The notes under the pieces are model-generated. The model was not told where the DNA came from. It ran no database searches and saw only the letters and a program-made list of their open reading frames with translations. Source: Stenotrophomonas maltophilia (GTDB lineage Bacteria > Pseudomonadota > Gammaproteobacteria > Xanthomonadales > Xanthomonadaceae). Taken from it: a DNA stretch of 64,000 nucleotides. The DNA is taken from contig NZ_SRHZ01000089.1 in the NCBI RefSeq assembly GCF_004684085.1, positions 1-64,000 on the forward strand, read 5' to 3'. Below, piece by piece: positions 34,201 through 42,798 of this stretch; position 1 is the stretch's first letter; the number at the start of each line of letters is the position of its first letter. The position numbers were made by a program, and so were the translations under genes.

Positions 34201-34968
34201 ATGAAGATCTCTTCCATTCCATTGGACAAGGCCGTTGTGGACGGCCCCATCGATGCCTTCAGCCACGCGTTGCTGGGCGATTCGCCCTCGCTGGCTGAGG
34301 TGCTGGAATACCTGGCATCAGGACGCGCTGCCGATCCCCGGTATCGCTACCTGTGCACGCTCGATGATGCGGGCCAGTGCCGTTACACGAGCATGCATGC
34401 GTCCGATGACGCACGCATCGCGCTGTACGAGGACGAAGAGCCGGCAACCCCCGAAGATGCGTTGGCGGCACGCGAGCGGTCGCTGGCACATGTCATCGCG
34501 CAGCTCGAGCATTCCTCACATCGGCTGGAATGGACCGCGCTGGCGGGCACCTTGCTATGCAATGACGCAGACATCGAGGCGCTGGTCGCGGCCAATGCTG
34601 CGCCGGATCTGATCGTCGACGCCGTGGTCTGCGTGCAGCAGGTGCCGGTGGACCGCGATGACCTCCTGATCGCCGCCCTGCCCAACGGTTACTTCAGCGC
34701 GGACTGGGACCTCTTCCAGAACCACGCCCTGATACGGCATCTGCAGGAGCGCTACGACTACCACCTGTTCGGGCTTGGCGCATCGTGGCTCGGCTTCCAG
34801 CGCGACAGCGCACCGTCGCCTGTACAGGCGAACGCGTTGGTCGCTGACCTGCAGCGTGTCTACGCTGCAGGAACGGACGTCACCTGGTCACAACTGGCCA
34901 CAACGCTGGCCACCCGCACCACGTTGTTGCTGGGTTACACCGAAGACTTCAGCGAACAGCTGCCCTGA
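34201..34968 (+). CDS. Hypothetical protein, possibly DUF4253-related
   Basis: A 255-residue soluble protein. GAGG at 34189-34192 is well spaced for ATG 34201 and too close for the GTG at 34195. The last third (NGYFSADWDLFQNHALIRHL, YHLFGLGASWLGFQR) resembles the DUF4253 pattern of an alpha/beta fold in which a position in a file or rank is compared, but the match is weak. The N-terminal two thirds are rich in aspartate and alanine with no motif. No signal peptide. It stands alone, with a GC repeat region upstream. Confidence 0.6.
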   Translation: MKISSIPLDKAVVDGPIDAFSHALLGDSPSLAEVLEYLASGRAADPRYRYLCTLDDAGQCRYTSMHASDDARIALYEDEEPATPEDALAARERSLAHVIAQLEHSSHRLEWTALAGTLLCNDADIEALVAANAAPDLIVDAVVCVQQVPVDRDDLLIAALPNGYFSADWDLFQNHALIRHLQERYDYHLFGLGASWLGFQRDSAPSPVQANALVADLQRVYAAGTDVTWSQLATTLATRTTLLLGYTEDFSEQLP

Positions 34969-35156
34969 GCACCGCTCTACACAAGCGAGCGCAGCGAGCC
35001 AACGGCTTCCGCTCTTGATCTGCTTCCCGTAGTTGCCGCGCCCGGCCAACCCCGATGAACAGTGCTTTCCGCGAACCACCACGAGGGGCTCAGCGGTTGG
35101 CTGCAATCTCCGGCACAATCGCAGTTCTGATTCCCCCAGAACACGGTGAACGTGCA

Positions 35157-36095
35157 ATGCGCATCCTGATTCTCGGCGCCGGCGGTACCGGCGGTTACTT
35201 CGGTGGTCGCCTGGCCCAGGCCGGCGTCGACGTGACCTTCCTCGTCCGCCCCGCGCGCGCCGCACAGCTGGATCGCGATGGCCTGGTCATCCGCAGCCCG
35301 CTCGGCGATGCCAGCTTCCCGGTGCAGCACGTCACCGCCGATGCGCTACCCCCATTGGCCGCACAGAAGCCGTTCGACCTGGTCATCCTCAGCTGCAAGG
35401 CCTACGACCTCGACAGCTCGATCGACGCCATCGCACCGGCTGTGGGCGCGAACACCACCGTGCTGCCGATCCTCAACGGCCTGCATCACTACAACGCACT
35501 GGACCTGCGCTTCGGTCGCGACGCCGTGCTCGGCGGCCTGTGCTTCATCAGCGCCACCAAGGCGGCCGATGGCGCGGTGCTGCACCTGGGCAAGCCGGCC
35601 AAACTTACCTTCGGCGAGCGCGATGGCGGTGCGGTCTCCGCGCGCGGACGTGCCTTCGCCGCCGCCTGCGCGCAGGCCAATCTTGATCACCTGGCCAGCG
35701 AACAGATCGGCCAGGAACAGTGGATCAAGTACACCTTCCTCACCGCGCTGGCCGCTGCTACCTGCCTGCTGCGTGCGGACATCGGCACCATCGTCGCCAC
35801 CGATGATGGCGAGGCGATCGTACGTGGCCTGTACGACGAATGCCTGGCCGTGGCCGAAGCTTCAGGTGAGCCGATTCCCGATGCCGCGCAGGACACTGCA
35901 CGCGGCACCCTCACCCAGGCCGGCTCGGCGTTGAAGGCATCGATGCTGCGCGATCTGGAAGCCGGCCAGCAGGTGGAGGCCGAACAGATTGTCGGCGACA
36001 TGCTCGCGCGTGCACGCAAGGCCGACCAGGAAGGCCTGCTGCTGCAGGTCGCCTACAGCAGCCTGCAGGCCTATCAGGCACTGCGCAGCGCGTGA
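35157..36095 (+). CDS. 2-dehydropantoate 2-reductase family protein (PanE/ApbA-like)
   Basis: A 312-residue NADP-dependent reductase starting MRILILGAGGTGGYFGGRLA, the Rossmann motif GxGxxG at residues 7-12. The catalytic lysine candidate is in LSCKAYDLDSSI, and the C-terminal helical domain has the substrate-binding SMLRDLEAGQQVEAEQIVGD (Ser, Asp and Glu as in PanE). It may be the ketopantoate reductase of the pantothenate pathway, but several PanE-like paralogues with other substrates are known, so no symbol is given. Its TGA overlaps the GTG of the next gene. Confidence 0.85.
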   Translation: MRILILGAGGTGGYFGGRLAQAGVDVTFLVRPARAAQLDRDGLVIRSPLGDASFPVQHVTADALPPLAAQKPFDLVILSCKAYDLDSSIDAIAPAVGANTTVLPILNGLHHYNALDLRFGRDAVLGGLCFISATKAADGAVLHLGKPAKLTFGERDGGAVSARGRAFAAACAQANLDHLASEQIGQEQWIKYTFLTALAAATCLLRADIGTIVATDDGEAIVRGLYDECLAVAEASGEPIPDAAQDTARGTLTQAGSALKASMLRDLEAGQQVEAEQIVGDMLARARKADQEGLLLQVAYSSLQAYQALRSA

Positions 36096-37024
36096 GCCTC
36101 CCGTTGCAGGCCAGTGCGCTGCCGTCGCGGGTCCTGATCCTCGGCATGGGCTGGAGCGGATGCGTGCTGGCAGCGCATCTGCAGGCGCTGGGTGTGAGGG
36201 TCGTCGGCACGGTGCGCGATCCGGCATCGGCGCCAGACGACGGCCTGCTGCGGCATTCACTACGCACCGGCGCCATGCCATCCAGGGCCCTGCTCGACGA
36301 GATCGCGCAGGCCGAGGCCGTGCTGTGCAGCGTGCCACCCGACGCCGAGGGCGACCCGGGGCTGCGTCTGCTGCTGCCGGCACTGCAGGTCAGCCCGGCA
36401 CTGCGCTGGGTGGGCTACCTGTCGTCCACGTCAGTGTATGCCGACCGTGCCGGGGGCTGGATCGACGAGAGCAGTGAAGCCGATGCCACTGAAGCGGCCG
36501 GCGTGCAGCGCAGGCACGCCGAGACCCAGTGGCGCGCCCTTGCAGAAGAACGCGGTATTGCCTCGGCGGTGTTCCGCCTGCCAGGGCTGTATGGTCCTGG
36601 CCGCAACGCGCTGCTGCAGTTGGCGGAGGGCCGTGCCCGCCATGTAATTCGCACGGGCCTGGTGTTCAACCGCCTGCACGTGCAGGACCTGGTAACCGTC
36701 ATCATCGCAGCAATGCAGCGCCCCGCCCGGCAGGGCCTGTACCTGCCCAGCGACGACGAACCTGCGCCGCCGCAGGATGTGCTCGCATATGCCGCGCAGC
36801 TGGGCGGTTTTGCGATGCCACCGGCCGTGGCCTGGGACGATCCGGCACTGAGCCCGACGCTGCGGCGCTTCTACGAGAGCAACAAGCGCATCGACAGTCG
36901 TGGCACGCGTGAAGCGCTGGGCTGGAAACCAAAGTTCCCGACGTATCGGGAAGGGTTGAGGGATCTGGCCGCTTCGCTCGCCGGGCGTGGCCCGGCGCTA
37001 CCGGATCCGGGCGCTCGCGGGTGA
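36092..37024 (+). CDS. NAD-dependent epimerase/dehydratase family protein (extended SDR, YeeZ-like)
   Basis: A 310-residue protein with a GTG start inside the stop of the PanE-like gene (GTGA), hence translationally coupled. The dinucleotide motif is GMGWSGCV (about 18-25). Further signs are YLSSTSVYADRAGGWIDE, FRLPGLYGPGRN and NRLHVQDLVTVI, as in the YeeZ/RfbD-like atypical SDRs. The YxxxK catalytic pair is not obvious. The last 18 or so residues (SLAGRGPALPDPGARG) are translated from a SMAG-type repeat at 36979-37002, so the natural C terminus has probably been replaced or extended by repeat insertion. Confidence 0.8.
   Translation: MSLPLQASALPSRVLILGMGWSGCVLAAHLQALGVRVVGTVRDPASAPDDGLLRHSLRTGAMPSRALLDEIAQAEAVLCSVPPDAEGDPGLRLLLPALQVSPALRWVGYLSSTSVYADRAGGWIDESSEADATEAAGVQRRHAETQWRALAEERGIASAVFRLPGLYGPGRNALLQLAEGRARHVIRTGLVFNRLHVQDLVTVIIAAMQRPARQGLYLPSDDEPAPPQDVLAYAAQLGGFAMPPAVAWDDPALSPTLRRFYESNKRIDSRGTREALGWKPKFPTYREGLRDLAASLAGRGPALPDPGARG
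36979..37002. repeat. SMAG-type repeat inside the SDR coding end
   Basis: CGCCGGGCGTGGCCCGGCG followed by CTACC, the same subtype as at 36-59 and 7944. It is read through in frame as AGRGPALP near the SDR C terminus. Confidence 0.75.
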
Positions 37025-37038
37025 TGCGTTAATACAGA

Positions 37039-37836
37039 TCAACCGGCGTCAGGCAGGCGGAAGAACGCACGCGTCGCTGCAGTCGCATTGGCCGCCGTTA
37101 CTGCCACGTCCTCGCCACGGTCACGCGCCAGTTCTTCCACGATGTGCGAGAGGAACATCGGTTCGTTGCGGCGGTCCTTCGGCAGTGGCTTCAGCGTGCG
37201 CGGCAGCAGGTACGGTGCGTCGGTCTCGATCATCAGGCGATTGGCCGGGATGTTCTTCACCAGTTCGCGCAGGTGCGCCCCGCGGCGTTCGTCGCACAGC
37301 CAACCGGTGATGCCGACGTACCAGTCCTGGTCCAGGTAATCGAACAGCTCCTGGCGCTCGCCGGTGAAGCAGTGCACCACCGCCGGGCCGAGCTGGCCGT
37401 CGAAATTCTTCATCTGCGCCATGAAATCGGCATGCGCATCGCGCTGGTGCAGGAACAGCGGCTTGCCGTTGTCCGCAGCCAGCTGCAGCTGGCGCTCGAA
37501 CGCGCGGTGCTGCGCCGGACGCGGCGAGAAGTCACGGAAGTAGTCCAGTCCGCACTCGCCTACTGCCACCACTTCCGGATGGGCATGCAGCGCGCGCATC
37601 TCGGCATCGCATTCCTCGGTGTATTCCACCGCGTGGTGCGGGTGCACGCCGGCGGTGGCGTACAGGAAACCGGGGTGCTGCTGCGCCAGCTGCAGGGCCA
37701 GCGGCGAGTGCTCGCGGCTGGCACCGGTAATGACCATCTGCACCACGCCGGCCTGCCGCGCGCGGTCCAGTACGGCGTCGCGGTCGCGGTCGAAGGAGTC
37801 GTGGGTCAGATTGGCGCCGATATCGATCAGGTGCAT
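37039..37836 (-). CDS. tatD: TatD family 3'-5' exonuclease/DNase
   Basis: A 265-residue metal-dependent hydrolase of the TatD type. It starts MHLIDIGANLTHDSFDRDRD, the same unusual opening as E. coli TatD (no HxH). Metal ligands lie in VGECGLDYFRD (Glu), LFLHQRDAHADF (His), VVHCFTGE (His) and MIETDAPYLLPR (Asp). The enzyme degrades DNA and RNA in repair. An upstream in-frame extension of 40 codons, crossing another gene region, is rejected. The convergent SDR gene ends 14 bases away. Confidence 0.9.
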   Translation of the reverse strand: MHLIDIGANLTHDSFDRDRDAVLDRARQAGVVQMVITGASREHSPLALQLAQQHPGFLYATAGVHPHHAVEYTEECDAEMRALHAHPEVVAVGECGLDYFRDFSPRPAQHRAFERQLQLAADNGKPLFLHQRDAHADFMAQMKNFDGQLGPAVVHCFTGERQELFDYLDQDWYVGITGWLCDERRGAHLRELVKNIPANRLMIETDAPYLLPRTLKPLPKDRRNEPMFLSHIVEELARDRGEDVAVTAANATAATRAFFRLPDAG

Positions 37837-37889
37837 GGGCCGGTAGCAGGGGAATGAAGGGACATAGTGTATCGCCCTCTCCAGATGCT

Positions 37890-38360
37890 TCAGCGGGACT
37901 GCGTGTCGTGCCGCTCCCAGACCAGAGGCAACTCCAATGCTGCACAGATCTCGCAATGGAGGTCGCCATCTTCCTGCCGGACAAAACGCAGCCCTGCATC
38001 CGGGGACCGATCGCAGGCTGTCGCATCAACGCTGGCCAGAAGACGAAATCCGCTTGGTTCATGGCACACCGTGAGCGTATTGAAGGTCGGCCCCATCCGG
38101 CTCTTCGCGAACCGGCCGAAGAATATGAAGGCCTGGTCTCCCGAAATGTCGAGAGCCGTAAGCACCGGTTCTCGCAGAACGCCCTCGTTATAGGCACGCA
38201 GAACGGATGCCGCATCGGTCATGCCTTGAGGAAGATAGCGCTCGTCGCTGGCATTTTCGAGCAATCTGGCCATCGGATGAGCTCCGTCGCGCGGGAGCGC
38301 CTGAGCGCAGGCGGAGAACAGCAGGAGAACCAGTACGATCAGAGCCGGGACAATACGCAT
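37890..38360 (-). CDS. Exported hypothetical protein
   Basis: A 156-residue protein with a signal peptide (MRIVPALIVLVLLLFSACAQA), which could also be read as a lipobox (LFSAC). GAGGAG before the ATG supports the start. The mature part has four cysteines (TVCHE, TACDR, LHCEIC) that could form two disulfides. I recognise no domain. It lies upstream of tatD, 53 bases away on the same strand, and divergent from hrpB. Confidence 0.65.
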   Translation of the reverse strand: MRIVPALIVLVLLLFSACAQALPRDGAHPMARLLENASDERYLPQGMTDAASVLRAYNEGVLREPVLTALDISGDQAFIFFGRFAKSRMGPTFNTLTVCHEPSGFRLLASVDATACDRSPDAGLRFVRQEDGDLHCEICAALELPLVWERHDTQSR

Positions 38361-38444
38361 GGGGCACTCCTCGGGGGCCTTACCGGACCATGCGCGTCAT
38401 CCTGGGGTCAAGCCAAGCCGAGGCACAGCCCTTATCCTTCACCC

Positions 38445-40949
38445 ATGAATACGCTGATTTTCCCGATCTCCCCGCTGCTGCCGCAGATCCAGCAGCACCT
38501 GGCCGTACACCCTCGGCTGGTGCTGGAAGCGCCACCCGGCGCCGGCAAGACCACCCAGGTGCCGCTGGCCCTGCTGGATGCGCCGTGGCTGCAGGGGCGG
38601 AAGATCATCCTGCTGGAGCCGCGCCGCGTGGCCGCACGCAGCGCAGCGCTGTTCATGGCGCGCCAGCTGGGCGAGGAGGTGGGCGGCACCGTCGGCTACC
38701 GTATCCGCTTCGAGAACAAGGTCTCCGCGCGCACCCGCATCGAAGTGGTCACCGAGGGCATTCTCACCCGCATGCTGCAGGATGACCCGATGCTGGAAAC
38801 GGTCGGCGCAATCCTGTTCGACGAATTCCACGAACGCCATCTCAGCGGTGATCTGGGCCTGGCGCTGGCGCTGGACGTGCAGTCGCAGCTGCGCGATGAC
38901 CTGCGCCTGGTGGTGATGTCGGCGACGCTGGATGGCGAGCGGCTGGCGCGCTTTCTCGATGCCCCGCGGCTGAGCAGCGAGGGCCGCAGCTACCCGGTGG
39001 CGGTCAGTCACTTCCCGGCGCGCCGCGACGAAGCGCTTGAGCTGCAGGTGCGCCGCGCGGTGCAGCAGGCCCTGGCCGAACACCCCGGTGACCTGCTGGT
39101 GTTCCTGCCCGGTCAGCGCGAGATCGCGCGCGTGCAGGCCGGCCTGCAGGAAGCACTGGATGGCGGCGTCGAAGTGCTGGCCCTGCACGGCGAACTGCCG
39201 GTGGAACAGCAGGCACGCGTGCTGCAGGCGGCCAGCGATGGCCGCCGTCGCGTGGTGCTGGCCACCAACGTGGCCGAGTCATCGGTGACGCTGCCCGGGG
39301 TGCGCGTGGTGATCGACAGCGGTCAGGCGCGCGAGCCGCGCTACGACCCCAACAGCGGCTTCACCCGGCTGGACGTGGTGGCCATCGCGCAGGCGTCGGC
39401 CGACCAGCGCGCAGGTCGCGCCGGTCGCGTGGCCGAAGGCGTGGCCTGGCGGTTGTGGCCACAATCGCAGCGGCTGGAGCCACAGCGCCGCGCCGAGATC
39501 GATCAGGTGGAACTGGCCGGACTGGCGCTGGAACTGGCCGCCTGGGGCACCAGCGACCTGCGCTTTCTCGATCCACCGCCAGCGGGCCCGATGGGTGCGG
39601 CGCGCGAACTGCTGCAGCGGCTGGGCGCGCTGTCCAGCAGTGGTGCGATCACCGCACTGGGCCGCCGTGTGCTGGCGCTGGGCACGCACCCGCGCATGGC
39701 GGCGATGCTGCTGGCCGCGCCCGATGCGCGTGCACAGGCACTTGCCGCCGATCTGGCCGCGCTGCTCGAGGCACGCGACCCGCTGCGCCAGGGCGGTGAC
39801 GCGCTGGCGGCCCGTTGGCGCGCACTGGCCGCGTTCCGCAACGGCCGCGCGCCGGGCGATGCCAACCGCAGCGGGCTGGCCGCAATTGATGCTGCTGCCA
39901 AGCAGTGGCGTCGCCGCCTGCGCTGCGAGGCCGCACCGCCCAGCAGCATCGAAGCGCATGAGCTGGGCGACCTGCTGGCCCATGCCTTCCCCGATCGCAT
40001 CGGTTTCCAGCACCCCAGCGATCCGCTGCGCTACCTGCTGGCCAACGGCCGCAGCGCGCGCCTGCACGAACTGAGCGACCTGCGCGGCGAGCCGTGGCTG
40101 GTGGTCAGCGAGCTGCGCTATGAAGCACGTGATGCGCTGCTGCTGCGCGCCGCGCCGGTGGACGAAGGCGCGTTGCGCAAGGCCTGGCCGGAGCGCTTCA
40201 TCACCGAAGATGTGGTGCGCTGGGACAGCGAGCGCCGCGCCCTGGTGGCACTGCGCGAAACCCATTTCGACCGCATCGTGCTGGACAGCCGCTCGGCCGG
40301 GCGGGTCGATCCGCAGCACGCCGCGCAGGCACTGACCGACGCGGTGGCCGAACTCGGCCTGCAGGCACTGCCGTGGACCGAAGGCCTGCGCCAATGGCAG
40401 GCAAGGGTGGAATCGCTGCGGCGCTGGATACCGGAACTGGATCTGCCCGTCTGCAGCGATGCGGCCCTGCTGGCCAACCGCGCGCAGTGGCTGCAGCCCG
40501 CGTTCGCCGGCAAGAGCCGTCTGGATGCGCTGGACGAAGCCAGCTTCGGCGAGGCGCTGAAGTCGCCCTTGGAGTGGTCACAACGGCAGCTGGTCGAACG
40601 CCATGCACCGACCCGCATCACCGTGCCCTCAGGACTGGAGCGGCCGATCAGCTATGCGCTGGACAGCGAGACCGGCGATCCGCTGCCGCCGGTGCTGGCG
40701 GTGAAGCTGCAGGAGCTGTTCGGACTGGCCGACACGCCGCGCATCGCCGATGGTCGCGTGCCGCTGACGCTGCACCTGCTGTCACCCGGCGGGCGGCCGC
40801 TGCAGGTCACCCAGGATCTGCGCAATTTCTGGGAAAGCACCTACGCCGAGGTGAAGAAGGAGATGAAGGGCCGCTACCCGCGCCACCCGTGGCCGGATGA
40901 TCCGTGGACGGCGACGGCCACGCATCGGGCCAAGCCGCGCGGGACCTGA
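38445..40949 (+). CDS. hrpB: ATP-dependent RNA helicase HrpB
   Basis: An 834-residue DExH-box helicase. It starts MNTLIFPISPLLPQIQQHLA, preferred over a far longer open frame that crosses the opposite gene. Walker A is APPGAGKT (29-36), motif II is DEFHERHL (124-131), motif III is MSATLDG, and motif VI is QRAGRAGRVAEGVAWRLW. The helicase-associated, OB and HrpB C-terminal domains follow (LGALSSSGAITALGRRVL; PRHPWPDDPWTATATHRAKP at the very end, a conserved HrpB tail). The role in bacteria is poorly known; some homologues process mRNA. A GGGGTC repeat follows. Confidence 0.94.
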   Translation: MNTLIFPISPLLPQIQQHLAVHPRLVLEAPPGAGKTTQVPLALLDAPWLQGRKIILLEPRRVAARSAALFMARQLGEEVGGTVGYRIRFENKVSARTRIEVVTEGILTRMLQDDPMLETVGAILFDEFHERHLSGDLGLALALDVQSQLRDDLRLVVMSATLDGERLARFLDAPRLSSEGRSYPVAVSHFPARRDEALELQVRRAVQQALAEHPGDLLVFLPGQREIARVQAGLQEALDGGVEVLALHGELPVEQQARVLQAASDGRRRVVLATNVAESSVTLPGVRVVIDSGQAREPRYDPNSGFTRLDVVAIAQASADQRAGRAGRVAEGVAWRLWPQSQRLEPQRRAEIDQVELAGLALELAAWGTSDLRFLDPPPAGPMGAARELLQRLGALSSSGAITALGRRVLALGTHPRMAAMLLAAPDARAQALAADLAALLEARDPLRQGGDALAARWRALAAFRNGRAPGDANRSGLAAIDAAAKQWRRRLRCEAAPPSSIEAHELGDLLAHAFPDRIGFQHPSDPLRYLLANGRSARLHELSDLRGEPWLVVSELRYEARDALLLRAAPVDEGALRKAWPERFITEDVVRWDSERRALVALRETHFDRIVLDSRSAGRVDPQHAAQALTDAVAELGLQALPWTEGLRQWQARVESLRRWIPELDLPVCSDAALLANRAQWLQPAFAGKSRLDALDEASFGEALKSPLEWSQRQLVERHAPTRITVPSGLERPISYALDSETGDPLPPVLAVKLQELFGLADTPRIADGRVPLTLHLLSPGGRPLQVTQDLRNFWESTYAEVKKEMKGRYPRHPWPDDPWTATATHRAKPRGT

Positions 40950-40954
40950 AGGCG

Positions 40955-40993
40955 GGGGTCGGATCTCTTTGCAACGCAAAGGGCTCTGACCCC
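40955..40993. repeat. GGGGTC/GACCCC hairpin repeat, copy 3 (inverted)
   Basis: GGGGTCGGATCTCTTTGC, short loop, AAAGGGCTCTGACCCC, in the opposite orientation to copies 1, 2 and 5. It follows the hrpB stop. Confidence 0.8.
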
Positions 40994-41004
40994 GGGCGCG
41001 GCCG

Positions 41005-41077
41005 GTAGTGCCGGCCGCTGGCCGGCAGCCTCCTGGCACCATGTGAGGAGCATTGCCGGCCAGCGGCCGGCACTACC
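41005..41077. repeat. SMAG inverted pair
   Basis: GTAGTGCCGGCC-GCT-GGCCGGCA and, 25 bases on, its inverted partner ending CACTACC. Confidence 0.8.
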
Positions 41078-41201
41078 CGTTGCAGACCCTGCCTGATCCT
41101 GAATGGCTGCGTTAAAGTCACACCACGTGCGTCCCCGACTGACATACCGTTTACGGGCAACGCGCGACACTGGACTTCGACCCGAGGCAAAGGACCCCCG
41201 C

Positions 41202-41576
41202 ATGAGCAAGCTGACCGTAATCACCGACCGCGCTCTGGAGCGCGCCCTGGAGCTGGCCCACACCGCCGGCGATGGCCTGAAGAGCGCCGGTGGCAGCCTG
41301 CGCAATGCGGACTGGATCAAGACCGGCGCCGCCCTGGGTGCAGTCAAGACCGGCGGCAAGGTCGCCACCAAGTTCGCCCGCCGCAACCCGGCCGTGACCA
41401 TCGCCGCAGCTGCCGTCGGCGTTGGGCTGCTCGGCTATGCGCTGTACCGCAAGCAGCAGAAGAAGAAGGCCGCCAACGGCCACGTGGTGAACGGCCAGGC
41501 ACAGCGCATCAATGCGCGCGACCGCCGCAACGACACCGTGGTCGACGAACACAGCGACATCGGCAGCGACGCCTGA
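41202..41576 (+). CDS. Small protein with one membrane helix, unknown function
   Basis: A 124-residue protein starting MSKLTVITDRALERALELAH, with GAGGCAAAGGA upstream. The N-terminal half is amphipathic helix. Residues about 67-84 (PAVTIAAAAVGVGLLGYALY) form a membrane helix, followed by a basic stretch (RKQQKKKAANG) and an acidic tail (DEHSDIGSDA). This layout resembles the ElaB/YqjD-type ribosome- or membrane-associated proteins of stationary phase, without clear identity. It ends with a good terminator. Confidence 0.7.
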   Translation: MSKLTVITDRALERALELAHTAGDGLKSAGGSLRNADWIKTGAALGAVKTGGKVATKFARRNPAVTIAAAAVGVGLLGYALYRKQQKKKAANGHVVNGQAQRINARDRRNDTVVDEHSDIGSDA

Positions 41577-41583
41577 GTCTGCC

Positions 41584-41619
41584 GGGGTCGGATCCCTTCC
41601 GCAGGAAGGGCTCTGACCC
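41584..41619. repeat. GGGGTC/GACCCC hairpin repeat, copy 4 (inverted)
   Basis: GGGGTCGGATCCCTTCC, loop, GGAAGGGCTCTGACCC, immediately after the small membrane gene. Confidence 0.8.
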
Positions 41620-41647
41620 TGTAGGTCGCATGAGGGTCGGACGCCGC

Positions 41648-41667
41648 AGGGCCTCCGGCCCTTTTTC
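41648..41667 (+). terminator. Rho-independent terminator
   Basis: AGGGCC, loop TCC, GGCCCT then TTTTCATTT. It lies between the convergent small gene (41202) and rluE (41671). Confidence 0.85.
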
Positions 41668-41670
41668 ATT

Positions 41671-42210
41671 TCAACCGATCTGTCGCCATTGCCCGGGCTG
41701 CAGGTCATCCAGCCGGTAAGGTCCCATCGCCACCCGCACCAAGCGCAGGGTCGGCAGGTTCACCGCAGCGGTCATCCGCCGCACCTGGCGGTTGCGGCCC
41801 TCGCGGATCGTAATCGCCAACCAACTGTCAGGCACAGTCTTGCGGAAGCGGACCGGCGGATCACGCGTCCACAGCGACGGCGCCGGATCGAGGCGCTCGA
41901 TCTTCGCCGGCAAGGTCAGCCCGTCGTTCAGCTCGACGCCGTCGCGCAACTGCTGCAGCTGCGCGTCGCTGGGCATGCCTTCCACCTGCACCCAGTAGGT
42001 CTTGTCGGCCTTGTGCTTCGGATCCGTCAGCTTGTGCGCCAGCGTACCGTTGTCGGTCAGCAGCAGCAGGCCCTCGCTGTCATGATCGAGCCGGCCGGCG
42101 GCATACACGCGCGGCGGCAGACCGAACCCGGCCAGCGTCGGCCGCGGCGGCAGGCTGCGGTCGGTGAACTGGCAGAGCACGTTGAAGGGCTTGTTGAAGG
42201 CAATCAGCAT
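41671..42210 (-). CDS. rluE: 23S rRNA pseudouridine synthase RluE
   Basis: A 179-residue enzyme of the RsuA family without an S4 domain, the RluE type that makes pseudouridine 2457 in 23S rRNA. It starts MLIAFNKPFNVLCQFTD (an ATG three codons upstream is an alternative). The catalytic aspartate is in AGRLDHDSEGLLLLT (Asp42). REGRNRQVRRM is the RsuA-family motif. A long in-frame upstream extension crossing non-coding DNA is rejected. Length agrees with RluE. Confidence 0.9.
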   Translation of the reverse strand: MLIAFNKPFNVLCQFTDRSLPPRPTLAGFGLPPRVYAAGRLDHDSEGLLLLTDNGTLAHKLTDPKHKADKTYWVQVEGMPSDAQLQQLRDGVELNDGLTLPAKIERLDPAPSLWTRDPPVRFRKTVPDSWLAITIREGRNRQVRRMTAAVNLPTLRLVRVAMGPYRLDDLQPGQWRQIG

Positions 42211-42398
42211 CGCGGGCATGGCAAGCGGCGGGTGGAGCATTGTCCCACGCCGCGCTACGCGCCACTCAGCTGTAGAGCCGAAGGCAGCGGGAGGAGCCGC
42301 TGCCAACGTCGCGTGCAACGGCCCGAAAGGTGCCAGTCAGGACGGCCTGCATAGCCGATGCTCGGCTGCTCTTTCCCGCCGCCACGATCACCACGGGC

Positions 42399-42659
42399 TC
42401 AACCGGAAACCTTCCACTCCAGCAGGAACGAACCCAGGACCATTGCGATGCCGCACGCGGCGGTGACGTTGGCCCGGCGCCGCAGGCGGACCGTAGGCGG
42501 ACTGGCGTTGCGTGCACGTTCCTCAAGCAGGATGCCGGCGAACAGCACGCCAAAACCAACGGCCGCGACCAGGTCATGGGCATGGCCACCGTAGAACACG
42601 AAATCAATCAGCCGGGTCAGCACAAAGACTGCCACGGCGATGTACAACACCTTCTTCAA
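42399..42659 (-). CDS. Small membrane protein (TTG start proposed)
   Basis: An 86-residue protein with three membrane helices (about 3-20, 28-45, 66-82) and a basic linker. No ATG fits the start of the first helix; TTG at 42657-42659 has an AAGGA about 10 bases upstream and gives MKKVLYIAVAVFVLTRLIDF. The frame is open upstream but reads a SMAG repeat (42740-42763), which argues against a longer form. Function unknown. Bases 42211-42398 hold no gene that I can see. Confidence 0.55.
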   Translation of the reverse strand: MKKVLYIAVAVFVLTRLIDFVFYGGHAHDLVAAVGFGVLFAGILLEERARNASPPTVRLRRRANVTAACGIAMVLGSFLLEWKVSG

Positions 42660-42739
42660 CGTTCCACGTCCTTGAATGAGATTGAATCTCCGCGTGTGTC
42701 CGGCCCTTGGGCCAGCCACACGCCGCGCTGCCCGCGATG

Positions 42740-42763
42740 AGCCGAGCATGGGCTCGGCTCTAC
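42740..42763. repeat. SMAG repeat, GAGCCGAGC type
   Basis: AGCCGAGC-ATG-GGCTCGGCT ending CTAC, the same subtype as the pair at 56660-56739. Confidence 0.75.
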
Positions 42764-42798
42764 AGAGTCTACGCATGCACGCCATGCGGCGTGCCGCC

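Noticed and set aside
42660..42785. Longer N-terminal part of the small membrane protein at 42399
   Set aside because: The extension is encoded by a SMAG repeat and lacks a ribosome site.
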